Positions 35,282 to 44,164 of a stretch of DNA of 64,000 nt are shown in pieces. The position numbers were made by a program, and so were the translations under genes. Each line of letters begins with the position of its first letter. Positions within the stretch are counted from its first letter, which is position 1. Source of the stretch: DATLGB01 sp963740765 (GTDB lineage Bacteria; Actinomycetota; Thermoleophilia; Solirubrobacterales; Solirubrobacteraceae); the NCBI GenBank assembly GCA_963740765.1, contig CAVUFN010000016.1, forward strand, positions 1,054,001-1,118,000, written 5' to 3'. The notes under the pieces were generated by a model that saw only the letters and a list, made by a program, of their open reading frames with translations, was not told where the DNA came from and did no database searches.

Positions 35282-35728
35282 ATGCCTCAGCCGAAGGCCA
35301 AGACCCCCCCGAAGCGCCGTGCGACGGAGAGCGACCTCAAACGTCTGCTCAACCCCGTGGACGCGGTCGTGCTGACGCGGGAACGTCTGCAGGAGGTGGT
35401 CGACGACGCCGTCAAGCGCGGCCGGATGACCCGCACGGACGCGAGCGAGCTCGTCACCGAGATCTTCGCCCGCAGCCGCAGCACGACGGAGGAGATCCTC
35501 AACCTGCTGCCGACGGATCGCGTCCGTCGCGAGGTGGACCGCGCGCGCCGCGCCACCGGCCTCGGCCCGTCGTTCCCGATCTCGGGCTACGAGTCCCTCA
35601 CCGCCGCCCAGGTCCAGGGGCGGCTGGACGACCTCAGCCCCGCGGAGCTGCGCAAGGTGCGCGACTTCGAGCGCCGCAACGCGAACCGCAAGACGGTGCT
35701 CGCGGCGATCGAGACCAAACTCGGTTAA
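35282..35728 (+). CDS. Coiled-coil hypothetical protein
   Basis: 148 residues, highly charged. Basic disordered N-terminus, a helical region (about 20-90; LTRERLQEVVDDAVKRGRMT, EIFARSRSTTEEILNLLP) recalling phasin or granule-associated proteins, and a C-terminal helix-hinge-helix (LSPAELRKVRDFERRNANRKTVLAAIETKL) that resembles a short Rho-N/SAP-like hairpin. Function unknown; begins 13 bp after argF. Confidence 0.65.
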   Translation: MPQPKAKTPPKRRATESDLKRLLNPVDAVVLTRERLQEVVDDAVKRGRMTRTDASELVTEIFARSRSTTEEILNLLPTDRVRREVDRARRATGLGPSFPISGYESLTAAQVQGRLDDLSPAELRKVRDFERRNANRKTVLAAIETKLG

Positions 35729-35767
35729 GCAGGCGGGCGGAGCACGTCCGCGTAGTGTGACTGGGCC

Positions 35768-37153
35768 ATGTCCGCGCCCGTCCGCTCTGCCCGCCCCCGT
35801 CCCGGGGACGAGCTCACCGTCACCGTCGATCGCCTCGCCTACGGCGGTAAGGGCGTCGCCCGCGCGGACGGTTTCGTGGTGTTCGTCGCGGGCGGCCTGC
35901 CCGGGGACACCGTGCGCGTCCGCGTCGAGAAGTCCAAGAAGGCGTACGCCGAGGCGCGCGCCCTCGAGGTGGTCACCCCGTCGCCGGACCGCGTCGACCC
36001 CGTCGCCGACCACCCCGGCGCGCCGTGGCAGGTGCTGCCCTACGAGAAGCAGCTGACCACGAAGGCCGAGCAGGTCGAGGACGCCCTGCGGCGCATCGGC
36101 CATCTCGACGGCTTCGTGATGGAGGACATCGTCCCCGCCGTCGAGCAGTGGCGCTACCGCAACAAGCTCGAGTACTCCTTCGGCGAGGGCGAGAACGGCG
36201 AGCTGATCTGCGGCTTCCACGCGCCCGGGCGCTTCGACCGCATCGTGCCGGTCACCGACAACAAGCTGGCCTCCGAGCGCGGCAACGCGCTGCGCGAGGC
36301 GACCCTGCAGGTCTGCCGCGACGCCGGGCTGCAGCCCTGGGACCGCCGCACCCAGCGCGGCTTCCTGCGCAACCTCGTGGTGCGCGAGGGCGGCGCCACC
36401 GGGAAGTTCCAGGTCCGCCTGGTCACCTCCCCGGGCAAGCTGCCCGTCGAGGCCTTGCGCGAGGCCGTCGACGCCGACTCGCTGTGGTGGACGCAGACCG
36501 ACGGGCTGAGCGAGGCGACCACCGGCGGGAAGTCGCAGCTGCTGGCCGGCGCGCCCCAGCTCGAGGACCACATCGGCGAGTTGCGCTTCCTGATCTCACC
36601 GGAGGCGTTCTTCCAGACCAATACGGCGATGGCCGGCGTCCTCTACGGGATCGCGTCCGACTACGCGGACCTGCACGGCACCGAGCGCGTCTACGACCTC
36701 TACTGCGGCATCGGGACGATCGCCCTGACCCTCGCCCCGCGCGCCCGCAACGTGGTCGGGCTCGAGCTCATCCAGGACGCCATCCAGGACGCCGCGGAGA
36801 ACGCGAAGCTCAACGAGATCACCAACGCCACCTTCTACGCGGGCGACGTCCGCACCTCGATGCGCGAGCTCGTGGCGGAGGTCGGCAAGCCCGACGTCGT
36901 CGTCGTCGACCCGCCCCGCGCCGGGCTGTCGGCCAAGATCGTCCGCCGCATCGTCGAGGCCGCTCCCGATCGCATCGTCTACGTCTCCTGCAACCCGACC
37001 ACGCTGGCGCCCAACGCCGCACAGCTCGTCGAGGCCGGCTACGTCCTCGAGCGCGTGCGCCCGGTCGACCTCTTCCCCCAGACGCCCCACATCGAGTGCG
37101 TCGCCCGCTTCACCGCCGGGCCCAACGGCGTCGAGAACCCCCCGCGCGACTAG
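35768..37153 (+). CDS. TrmA/RlmD-type RNA (uracil-5-)-methyltransferase without Fe-S cysteines
   Basis: 461 residues. An N-terminal TRAM domain (about 10-70), a middle domain, and a C-terminal SAM domain with VYDLYCGIGTIALTLAP, VVVDPPRAGLS and the catalytic VSCNPTTLAPN. Expected to methylate a uridine in 23S rRNA or tRNA. Unusual: the region after TRAM that normally reads CxxxxxCGGC is DHPGAPWQVLPYEKQL, so all cluster cysteines are gone. Stop codon shares CTAG with the convergent small gene. Confidence 0.88.
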   Translation: MSAPVRSARPRPGDELTVTVDRLAYGGKGVARADGFVVFVAGGLPGDTVRVRVEKSKKAYAEARALEVVTPSPDRVDPVADHPGAPWQVLPYEKQLTTKAEQVEDALRRIGHLDGFVMEDIVPAVEQWRYRNKLEYSFGEGENGELICGFHAPGRFDRIVPVTDNKLASERGNALREATLQVCRDAGLQPWDRRTQRGFLRNLVVREGGATGKFQVRLVTSPGKLPVEALREAVDADSLWWTQTDGLSEATTGGKSQLLAGAPQLEDHIGELRFLISPEAFFQTNTAMAGVLYGIASDYADLHGTERVYDLYCGIGTIALTLAPRARNVVGLELIQDAIQDAAENAKLNEITNATFYAGDVRTSMRELVAEVGKPDVVVVDPPRAGLSAKIVRRIVEAAPDRIVYVSCNPTTLAPNAAQLVEAGYVLERVRPVDLFPQTPHIECVARFTAGPNGVENPPRD

Positions 37154-37344
37154 GTCGCGTAGCGGGGCGGCTGCGGGACCGGCGGCGGATCCTTGGGATC
37201 CGGGCGCGCCTCGGTGGTCGCCTTCGGCTGCTGGTCGGGCACGATGCCGACGAGCTTGCCGTCCTTGTCGCGGCGCAGCTTGACCTTCGTCTCACCGATG
37301 ACCTCACCGGGGGCGGGACGGCCGAGCGGCTCGTGACGGGGCAT
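37150..37344 (-). CDS. Small basic Pro-rich hypothetical protein
   Basis: 64 residues from ATG 37344: MPRHEPLGRPAPGEVIGETKV, a charged beta-like middle (KLRRDKDGKLVGIVPDQQ) and a Pro-rich tail. An upstream in-frame ATG (37386) would run through the divergent gene start and is less likely. Function unknown. Confidence 0.5.
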   Translation of the reverse strand: MPRHEPLGRPAPGEVIGETKVKLRRDKDGKLVGIVPDQQPKATTEARPDPKDPPPVPQPPRYAT

Positions 37345-37367
37345 AGGCGGCACAATAGACCGCACCC

Positions 37368-38033
37368 ATGAGCGCCTCCTATGCATTTGACGACGGCATC
37401 GCGACGATCACCATCGACGACGGGAAGGTCAACGCGCTCTCGCCGGCGATGTCCCGGGCGATCGTGGAGGCGCTGGACCGCGCCGAGCAGGACGAGGCGG
37501 TGGTCGTGCTCACCGGCCGGGACCGGACGCTCTCGGCGGGCTTCGACCTGCGGGTCCCGGGCGAGGAGTGGCCCGAGATGCTCAAGGCCGGCGCGCGGCT
37601 CTTCGAGCGGATGCTGACCTTCCCGCGCCCGACGGTGGCCGCCTGCAACGGCAACGCGATCGCCGCCGGGGCACTGCTGCTCCTGTCCGCCGACGTGCGG
37701 ATCGGTGCCGAGGAGGGCAAGGTCGGCCTCAACGAGGTGGCCATCGGCCTGACCCTGCCGTGGTTCGCGATCGCCCTGGCCCGCCACCGGCTGACGCGGC
37801 CCGGCTACGACCGAGCGGTCGTCACCGGCGCGGTGGTGCCGCCGGCCGAGGCGGTCGAGCTCGGTTTCCTGGATCGCGTCGCGGCAGATCCGCTCGCGGC
37901 GGCGCAGGCCGCGGCGGCCGAGCTCAAGGGCATCGACCAGGCCGCGCACCACGCGACCAAGCTGCGCGTCCGCGAAGACATGCTCGCGGCTCTGAAGGAC
38001 GGCGTCGAGCGCCTCGAGCGGGGTGAGCCCTAG
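37368..38033 (+). CDS. Enoyl-CoA hydratase/isomerase family protein
   Basis: 221 residues, short for crotonase (about 260). AGFDLR and ACNGNAIAAGALLLLSADVRIG give the two oxyanion-hole segments, and EEGKVGLNEVAIGLTLPWFA the active-site loop. The first crotonase glutamate is present in some form (EVAIGL), so hydratase or isomerase activity is plausible. Acts on an enoyl-CoA in fatty-acid breakdown. Ends by sharing CTAG with the convergent hydrolase gene. Confidence 0.83.
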   Translation: MSASYAFDDGIATITIDDGKVNALSPAMSRAIVEALDRAEQDEAVVVLTGRDRTLSAGFDLRVPGEEWPEMLKAGARLFERMLTFPRPTVAACNGNAIAAGALLLLSADVRIGAEEGKVGLNEVAIGLTLPWFAIALARHRLTRPGYDRAVVTGAVVPPAEAVELGFLDRVAADPLAAAQAAAAELKGIDQAAHHATKLRVREDMLAALKDGVERLERGEP

Positions 38034-38815
38034 GCCGCCGAGGCCCAGGCGGTCCACACCGGCTCGTCCGCCACGTCGGCGAACTCGGCCAGCGCGCGCC
38101 CGACGACGCCGTACACGTGCGGGTGGAAGCCCATGCCGCAATGGGAGGAGTCGACCTCGAGCAGCTCGTCGGCCGCCGGGTCCAGGCACGCGCGCCAGTT
38201 GACGATCCCGTCGTGGCGCGAGTAGACGGCCTTGTAGCCGACCTCGTCCGGGAAGTCGGCCGAATGCAGCGACTCGCGGAAGTCGGCGCAGCACTCGCCG
38301 AACAGGCAGTTGAAGCTGAACAGGTGGGGGACCTTCAGCGTCCCCAGCGTGCCGACGCCGAGGATCGAGCCGATCAGCAGCGGGTGGATGTCGAGCATGC
38401 CCGCGTTGGGCGAGCCGAGCGTGACGATGCCGGACACCAGGTCGGGCCGGCGCTTGGCGAGCGTGCGGGCGATGATCCCGCCGCGACTCTGGCCGATGAT
38501 CGCGACGCGGTCGCCCGTCTGCGCGGCCATCTCCTCCAGGCGCGCCTCGAGGCAGTCGGACACCTCGGTGGAACAGCCGACGTGCGAGCGGATCCCCGCC
38601 TTGCTGGTCCGGTAGCCGAGGCTGCGCAGCCAGCGGGTCATCACGGCGAGGGAGGCATCGCCGGCGAGATAGCCGGGGACCAGCAGGACGCCGCGGCCGT
38701 CGCCGTGCGCCTGGCCGACGCCTTGCCATTCGGCGCTGCCGAACAGGTGGGCGGCCTCGAAGGGGACGAGCCCCTCGCGCCAGATGGGGGGAATGGGGGG
38801 AAGGCCGAGCGCCAT
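38030..38815 (-). CDS. PGAP1-like alpha/beta hydrolase (lipase-type)
   Basis: 261 residues from ATG 38815 (an ATG at 38848 is possible). VLLVPGYLAGDASL oxyanion strand, nucleophile elbow IIGQSRGGIIAR, a Cys-rich segment (FNCLFGECCADF) and final His in SSHCGMGFHPH. This layout matches GPI-inositol-deacylase-like or LipB-type lipases. No signal peptide seen; intracellular or membrane-peripheral. Confidence 0.75.
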   Translation of the reverse strand: MALGLPPIPPIWREGLVPFEAAHLFGSAEWQGVGQAHGDGRGVLLVPGYLAGDASLAVMTRWLRSLGYRTSKAGIRSHVGCSTEVSDCLEARLEEMAAQTGDRVAIIGQSRGGIIARTLAKRRPDLVSGIVTLGSPNAGMLDIHPLLIGSILGVGTLGTLKVPHLFSFNCLFGECCADFRESLHSADFPDEVGYKAVYSRHDGIVNWRACLDPAADELLEVDSSHCGMGFHPHVYGVVGRALAEFADVADEPVWTAWASAA

Positions 38816-38908
38816 GGGCGGACTCTCCCCCAATGAACGGATGTTCAAGCGCCAGGCTCACGGGCCTGACCGGCGCCACTTTCCCGGCACGTATGTACGT
38901 TTTGGCTC

Positions 38909-41900
38909 ATGGGAGGGCTTCGGGGTGGGGTGCTGGTGCTGATAATGGTCCTTGCGCTGACAACTGTGGCGCGTGCGGACTTCCCCTACCGGCCGCAGGG
39001 CGACCCGACCGACTACCGGCAGTACCGGCTCCCGTCGAGCGATCCGGTGCCCGACGACCTCACGGGCAAGCTGACCTGGATGTACGCCGCGACGGCCGAG
39101 GCGGACTCCCCGTTCGCCTCCGACGCCCGCGAGCTCGACGGCGTCCGCGGCGCCCACCTGCTCGACGCTGAGCGCAGCGCCGCCCAGGGGTGGGAGACGA
39201 CGACGGGACGGCCCGACGTGACCATCGGCGTGACCGACTCCGGCATCGAGTGGGACAACGCCGGGGCGGTCGAGCAGATCCGCCGCAAGACCCGCATCAG
39301 CCGCGGGGAGGTGGATCCGCCGCAGGTGAACCGCGCGACCAGCACCGAGGCCGGTGAGGACTGCGCGGACTACCACGAGGGCGGCTTCGACGTCAACGGC
39401 GACGGTGTCTTCAACGTCGTCGACTACAGCTGCGACACCGCGGTCGACCCCGGCCCGGCCAAGGGCGTCGGCCCGCCCGCCCTGCTCGACCCGCAGGACG
39501 TCCTGATCGCCTTCAGCGACGACTTCGACGACGACGGCAACGGCTACGTCGACGACATGGTCGGCTGGGACTTCCTCGACGACGACAACGACCCGTTCGA
39601 CGACGTCTCCTACGGCCACGGGACGGGCGAGGCGCAGGACTCCAGCGCCGAGGCCGACAACGGCGGCTCGCTCGGTACGTGCCCCAACTGCATGGTCGTC
39701 CACCTGCGCGTGGGCACGTCGTTCGTGGCCGACGTCAACCGCTTCGCCGAGGCGGTCGTGTACGCGACGGACAACGATGTCCTCGTCGTCCAGGACGCGC
39801 TCGGCACGCTCAACAAGTCCGACTTCACCCTGAAGGCGATCAAGTACGCCTACGACCACGGGACGACCGTGATCGCGTCGGCCGCCGACGAGGCCGCCCA
39901 GCACCACAATCAGCCGTCCTCGCTGCCGTACTCGATCGTCGTCAACTCCGTGACGCACGACGACACGGTCCCCGGCGAGCCGAGCCCGGAGAGCTACCTG
40001 CAGTTCAACGGCTGCACGAACTTCAGCTCGCGCATCACCCTGGCGATCCCGTCCGTGTCCTGCTCGTCGGACGCAACGGGCCGGGGCGCCGGCATGGCCG
40101 GGCTCGTGTACGCGGCGGCGCTCAACGCGGACACGCCCCACCCGCTCAACGGCTGCGTGCGGGTCGGCGGCGACCCGTGCCCGATCACGCCCAACGAGGT
40201 CCGCCAGATCCTCGTCGAGGGCAGCGACGACGTCAACTTCGCCCAGACGCCGACCGGCACCTCGCTCGAGCTGTCGTGCCGGCCGCTGGCGCTGCCGGCC
40301 TGCACCGACCCGTTTCTCGCCGCGCCCACCACCCGGGTCGCGACCCCGCCGCGGTCCTACCCCGCGCGCAAGGGCCACGACCAGTTCTACGGCTACGGCC
40401 GCGTCAACATGGCGCGCTCGCTCGCGGCGGTCGCGGACGGCCAGGTGCCGCCGGAGGTCGAGGTCACCTCGCCCGACTGGTTCGACATGGTCGACCCGGA
40501 GGCGAGCGACGTGCAGGTCGACGGCATCCTCGACAACCGCGGCGAGCCGTACACGTGCACGGTCTACGCGGCGCCGGGCTCGTACCCGGGCGACGGGGAC
40601 TTCACGGAGCTGACCGGGGTCTCCGACGTCTGCGACGGCTCGACCGCGCTCACGGAGCGCGTGACGGGCGCGATCGCCGCGATCCCGATGGCGACGCTGC
40701 AGGGCCTCTTCCCCGCCGGCGCCACCTTCGACGGCAACGCCGGGGCGCAGCAGTACGGCGGACGACCGAACACCGAGCCGCACGGGTTCGTCGTCAAGGT
40801 CGTCGCGACCGCCGCCGGCCTCCGGGGCCAGGACCGCCGCCAGGCCTACCTGCACCGCGACCAGGACATGCTCGACGGCTTCCCGAAGCAGCTGCCCGGG
40901 GACGTCGAGGCCTCGCCGGTGCTCGCCGATTTGGACGGCGACAACGAGAACGAGCTGGTCATCGCCAACTCCGACGGTGTCATCCACGCCTACGAGCGCG
41001 ACGGCGGCGAGGTTGCGGGCTGGCCACAGACGACCGGCGCCGTCCGGCCGGACCACGCCGGGGCGCCCGGCCACGCGATCGGGTGGGGTCACGAGGCCGT
41101 GCTCGCCACCCCCGCGGTCGCCGACCTCGACCGCGACGGCGTCCCCGAGGTCGTCGTTGCCGACCTCGACCGCCGGGTGCGCGTGTTCGCCGCCGACGGG
41201 ACGCTCGCGCACGTCATGGAGACCGACCCGCGCTACGCCGGCATCCCGGGCGCGCCGTTCGTCAACCTCCGCCACGGCAACCGCAACCGCACCCAGCCCG
41301 GTGCCATCGCGGCGCCCGTGCTGGCCGACCTCGACACCGACGGGACGCTCGAGATCGTCCTCGCCTCGATGGACCGCCACGTCTACGCGTGGCACGCCGA
41401 CGGGACGGCGGTCGACGGCTTCCCGGTGCTCACCGTCGACCGCGCCAAGCTGAGCGCGATCGACCCGGACTCCCACCAGGTCACGTTCAGCGGCTCGCAG
41501 GACGTCGGCGACGGCGAGCAGCAGGGCGCGATCGTCGACACCCCGGCCGTCGGCGACATCACCGGCGACGCCCGGCCCGAGATCGTCGTGGGGACCAACG
41601 AGGAGTACCCGGAGGACCTCAACGCGGGCGGTCTGGACGAGGCGATCTACGCACCGCTCGGCGCCGCGCTCTCCCCGGGCAACGGGCGCCTGTTCGCGAT
41701 CGAGCCGACCGGCGTCCCGGGCGCTGACGCGACCAAGCTCGACAACGACGTCTACGTGGACGGCTGGCCCTTCGCGGTCGGCATCCTCCAGCGCGGGCTG
41801 CTGCCGCTGGTCGGCGAGGGCGTGACCGGGTCGCCGGTGATCGGCGAGGTCCCGTGCCAGGCCTCGGCGGCGTCCGTCCGCATCGGCACGATCCCCGCCG

Positions 41901-43213
41901 CCGGCCTGCCGTACGTGCTCAACCCCGACGGGACGTCGTGCTTCGGCCAGACCGACGGCAAGGACATCGCGCTGCCCACCTCCGGCGGCCCGGGCGCCGA
42001 CCCGGTCTTCTTCGCTGCCGTCGGCCACCCCGCCTTCGGGACGCTGGCGGGCAAGCCGAGCTTCCTCGCGCCGGCCGCGGGCCTGACGCGCGCGCTGGAC
42101 GTCGTTCTGCCCGAGTATCAGGGCGGCAGCGACTACCTCGCCGCGTGGGACCTCACCACGCGCCAGATCGCGCCGGGCTGGCCCGCGACCGTCAACGACC
42201 TGCAGTTCCTCACCGGTCCCGCGCTGGCCGACGTCGGCGGGGCGCCCGGCTCCGAGGTCTTCGCGGGCACGGCGAGCGACGACCTGCAGGGGCTGACGGG
42301 CGCCGCGACGCCGATCGACGACCGCTGGCCCAAGCTCACCGGCGACTGGACGGTGACCATCCCCGCCATCGGGACGTGGGGCGGCGGCGACACCAAGGTG
42401 CTCGTGAGCGGCACGCGCAGCGGCCGGCTGCTGGCCTACGACACCGGCGGCGACCCGTGCGCGGAGGCCGAGTGGCCGCAGTTCCACCACGACCCGGCCA
42501 ACTCGGGCGACGCGCGCCGCGACGCGATCCCGCCCGGCCGGCCCACCGGCGCCGCGATCGCCGCGGGCGAGATCACCTTCACCGCCCCGGGCGACGACCT
42601 CACGTGCGGGACGCCCGCCGGCTACGAGCTCGCCACGTCCGACGATCCGACCCCCACCGGCTTCGCGGCGGCCGGCAGCGACGCGACGATCCCCCTGCCC
42701 GGCGACGCCAAGCGCTACGTGGCGGTGCGCGCCGTCGACGAGCAGGGCAACGTCGGCCGGGCCGCCGTCGTCGACCGCGGGGGCGCCCCGGCGCCGTCGC
42801 CGTCCGCAGGCCCGTCGCCCGGGCCCTCGGCCTCGCCGTCCCCGGGTGCTGCGGTGACTCCCTCACCGACCACCACGCCGGCCCTCTCCACGGCCTGCTC
42901 GGTCCGCAGGCGCGGCACGATCGCCGCCGACGTCCTGCGCGGCACCGGTCGCAGCGAGCGCCTGATCGGGCGCCGCGGCGACGATCGCCTCTACGGCGGC
43001 CGCGGGCGCGACTGCCTGCTCGGCGGCCGCGGCGACGATCGCCTCTACGGAGGCGGTGGCCGCGACCGCCTCGCCGGCGGGCCGGGGCGCGACCGCCTCG
43101 TCGCCCGCGGCAGCGCCGCCGACGTCGTCGACTGCGGCGCCGGACGCCACGACGTCGCCGTCGTCGACCCCCGCGACACGGTCAGGCGCTGCGAGACGGT
43201 CCGCCGCCGGTAG
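38909..43213 (+). CDS. Giant secreted subtilase-like protein with beta-propeller and RTX tail (catalytic Ser absent)
   Basis: 1434 residues. Signal peptide about 1-23. A peptidase-S8-like domain spans about 80-440: Asp110 in IGVTDSGIEWD, His237 in SYGHGTGEA, but the serine block reads ATGRGAGMAGLV with Gly395 where GTSMA should be, and the oxyanion AAGN is AADE. Inserted Ca-binding motifs DVNGDGVFNVVDY (EF/dockerin-like) and DDDGNGYVDDMVGWDF. From about 650 come at least four VCBS/FG-GAP blades (ADLDGDNENELVI, ADLDRDGVPEVVVADL, ADLDTDGTLEIVLA, GDITGDARPEIVVG). A Pro/Ser linker (about 1295-1325) leads to RTX-type repeats (GDDRLYGGRGRDCLLGG). Exported, Ca-dependent; probably a binding protein or pseudo-protease. 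Confidence 0.85.
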   Translation: MGGLRGGVLVLIMVLALTTVARADFPYRPQGDPTDYRQYRLPSSDPVPDDLTGKLTWMYAATAEADSPFASDARELDGVRGAHLLDAERSAAQGWETTTGRPDVTIGVTDSGIEWDNAGAVEQIRRKTRISRGEVDPPQVNRATSTEAGEDCADYHEGGFDVNGDGVFNVVDYSCDTAVDPGPAKGVGPPALLDPQDVLIAFSDDFDDDGNGYVDDMVGWDFLDDDNDPFDDVSYGHGTGEAQDSSAEADNGGSLGTCPNCMVVHLRVGTSFVADVNRFAEAVVYATDNDVLVVQDALGTLNKSDFTLKAIKYAYDHGTTVIASAADEAAQHHNQPSSLPYSIVVNSVTHDDTVPGEPSPESYLQFNGCTNFSSRITLAIPSVSCSSDATGRGAGMAGLVYAAALNADTPHPLNGCVRVGGDPCPITPNEVRQILVEGSDDVNFAQTPTGTSLELSCRPLALPACTDPFLAAPTTRVATPPRSYPARKGHDQFYGYGRVNMARSLAAVADGQVPPEVEVTSPDWFDMVDPEASDVQVDGILDNRGEPYTCTVYAAPGSYPGDGDFTELTGVSDVCDGSTALTERVTGAIAAIPMATLQGLFPAGATFDGNAGAQQYGGRPNTEPHGFVVKVVATAAGLRGQDRRQAYLHRDQDMLDGFPKQLPGDVEASPVLADLDGDNENELVIANSDGVIHAYERDGGEVAGWPQTTGAVRPDHAGAPGHAIGWGHEAVLATPAVADLDRDGVPEVVVADLDRRVRVFAADGTLAHVMETDPRYAGIPGAPFVNLRHGNRNRTQPGAIAAPVLADLDTDGTLEIVLASMDRHVYAWHADGTAVDGFPVLTVDRAKLSAIDPDSHQVTFSGSQDVGDGEQQGAIVDTPAVGDITGDARPEIVVGTNEEYPEDLNAGGLDEAIYAPLGAALSPGNGRLFAIEPTGVPGADATKLDNDVYVDGWPFAVGILQRGLLPLVGEGVTGSPVIGEVPCQASAASVRIGTIPAAGLPYVLNPDGTSCFGQTDGKDIALPTSGGPGADPVFFAAVGHPAFGTLAGKPSFLAPAAGLTRALDVVLPEYQGGSDYLAAWDLTTRQIAPGWPATVNDLQFLTGPALADVGGAPGSEVFAGTASDDLQGLTGAATPIDDRWPKLTGDWTVTIPAIGTWGGGDTKVLVSGTRSGRLLAYDTGGDPCAEAEWPQFHHDPANSGDARRDAIPPGRPTGAAIAAGEITFTAPGDDLTCGTPAGYELATSDDPTPTGFAAAGSDATIPLPGDAKRYVAVRAVDEQGNVGRAAVVDRGGAPAPSPSAGPSPGPSASPSPGAAVTPSPTTTPALSTACSVRRRGTIAADVLRGTGRSERLIGRRGDDRLYGGRGRDCLLGGRGDDRLYGGGGRDRLAGGPGRDRLVARGSAADVVDCGAGRHDVAVVDPRDTVRRCETVRRR

Positions 43214-43223
43214 CCTCGCCGCC

Positions 43224-44162
43224 ATGCAAGCCGTCACCGTCCGCGACGGCGCCGTCGTCGTCGCGGAGCACCCCGACCCCTCCCCGCAGGCGGGCGAGAT
43301 CCTCGTCCGCGTGCGCGCTGCCGGCCTCAACGGCGCCGACGTCCTGCAGATGAAGGGCGGCTACCCGGCGCCACCCGGCTCGCCGCCGGACATCCCGGGC
43401 CTGGAGTTCGCCGGGGAGGTGGCCGAGCTGGGCGACGGCGTCCAGCGCTTCGAGGTCGGCGACCGCGTCATGGCCGTGGTCGGCGGCGGCGGCCAGGCGG
43501 AGCTGATCGCGGTGCACGAGCGGCTCGTCATGCCGATCCCCGACGACGTCGAGTGGGACGCGGCGGGCGGCATCCCCGAGGTGTTCACCACCGCCCACGA
43601 CGCGATCTTCACCCAGGGCGGCCTGACGGCGGGTGAGCGCCTGCTCGTCCACGGCGGGGCCGGCGGCGTCGGCACGGCGGCCATCCAGCTCGGCCAGAAC
43701 GCGGGCGCGCGCGTCACGGCCACCGTCCGCAACGAGGCGTCACGGAGCAAGATCGCCGCGCTCGGCGCGCACGCGATCGACCCCGAGGGCTTCGCGGACG
43801 CGGGTCCGTTCGACGTGATCCTCGAGCTGGTCGGCGCGCCGAACTTCCCGGGCAACCTGAAGGCGCTCGCCTCGCGCGGGCGCATCTGCGTGATCGGCGT
43901 CGGCGCCGGCTTCAAGGCCGAGCTGAACCTGCTCGCGCTGATGGGCAAGCGCGGTTCCGTCCACGCCTCCACCCTGCGCGCGCGCTCCCTGGAGGACAAG
44001 GCCGCGGCCGCCCGCCTGGTCGAGAAGGCGGTCCTGCCCGGCTTCGTCACCGGCGAGCTGACCGTCCCCGTCGCGCGGACGTTCCCGCTCGCCGAGGCGG
44101 CCGGCGCCTACGCCTACTTCCAGGAGCCGGGCAAGCTCGGCAAAGTCGTCCTCACCGTCTGA
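43224..44162 (+). CDS. NADPH:quinone oxidoreductase-like MDR protein
   Basis: 312 residues of the zinc-free medium-chain reductase family: GLNGADVLQMKGGYP, PDIPGLEFAGEVAELGDGV, nucleotide loop LLVHGGAGGVGTAAIQLGQNAG. Reduces quinones or enoyl compounds with NADPH. Tight before the EEP gene (2-bp gap), so co-transcribed. Start ATG 43224, 10 bp after the giant protein's stop. Confidence 0.88.
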   Translation: MQAVTVRDGAVVVAEHPDPSPQAGEILVRVRAAGLNGADVLQMKGGYPAPPGSPPDIPGLEFAGEVAELGDGVQRFEVGDRVMAVVGGGGQAELIAVHERLVMPIPDDVEWDAAGGIPEVFTTAHDAIFTQGGLTAGERLLVHGGAGGVGTAAIQLGQNAGARVTATVRNEASRSKIAALGAHAIDPEGFADAGPFDVILELVGAPNFPGNLKALASRGRICVIGVGAGFKAELNLLALMGKRGSVHASTLRARSLEDKAAAARLVEKAVLPGFVTGELTVPVARTFPLAEAAGAYAYFQEPGKLGKVVLTV

Positions 44163-44164
44163 CG

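Noticed and set aside
38858..42490. A 1210-codon open frame on the minus strand opposite the giant secreted protein
   Set aside because: Val/Arg/Asp-rich composition without any domain, fully opposite a protein with clear motifs; a GC-driven shadow frame.
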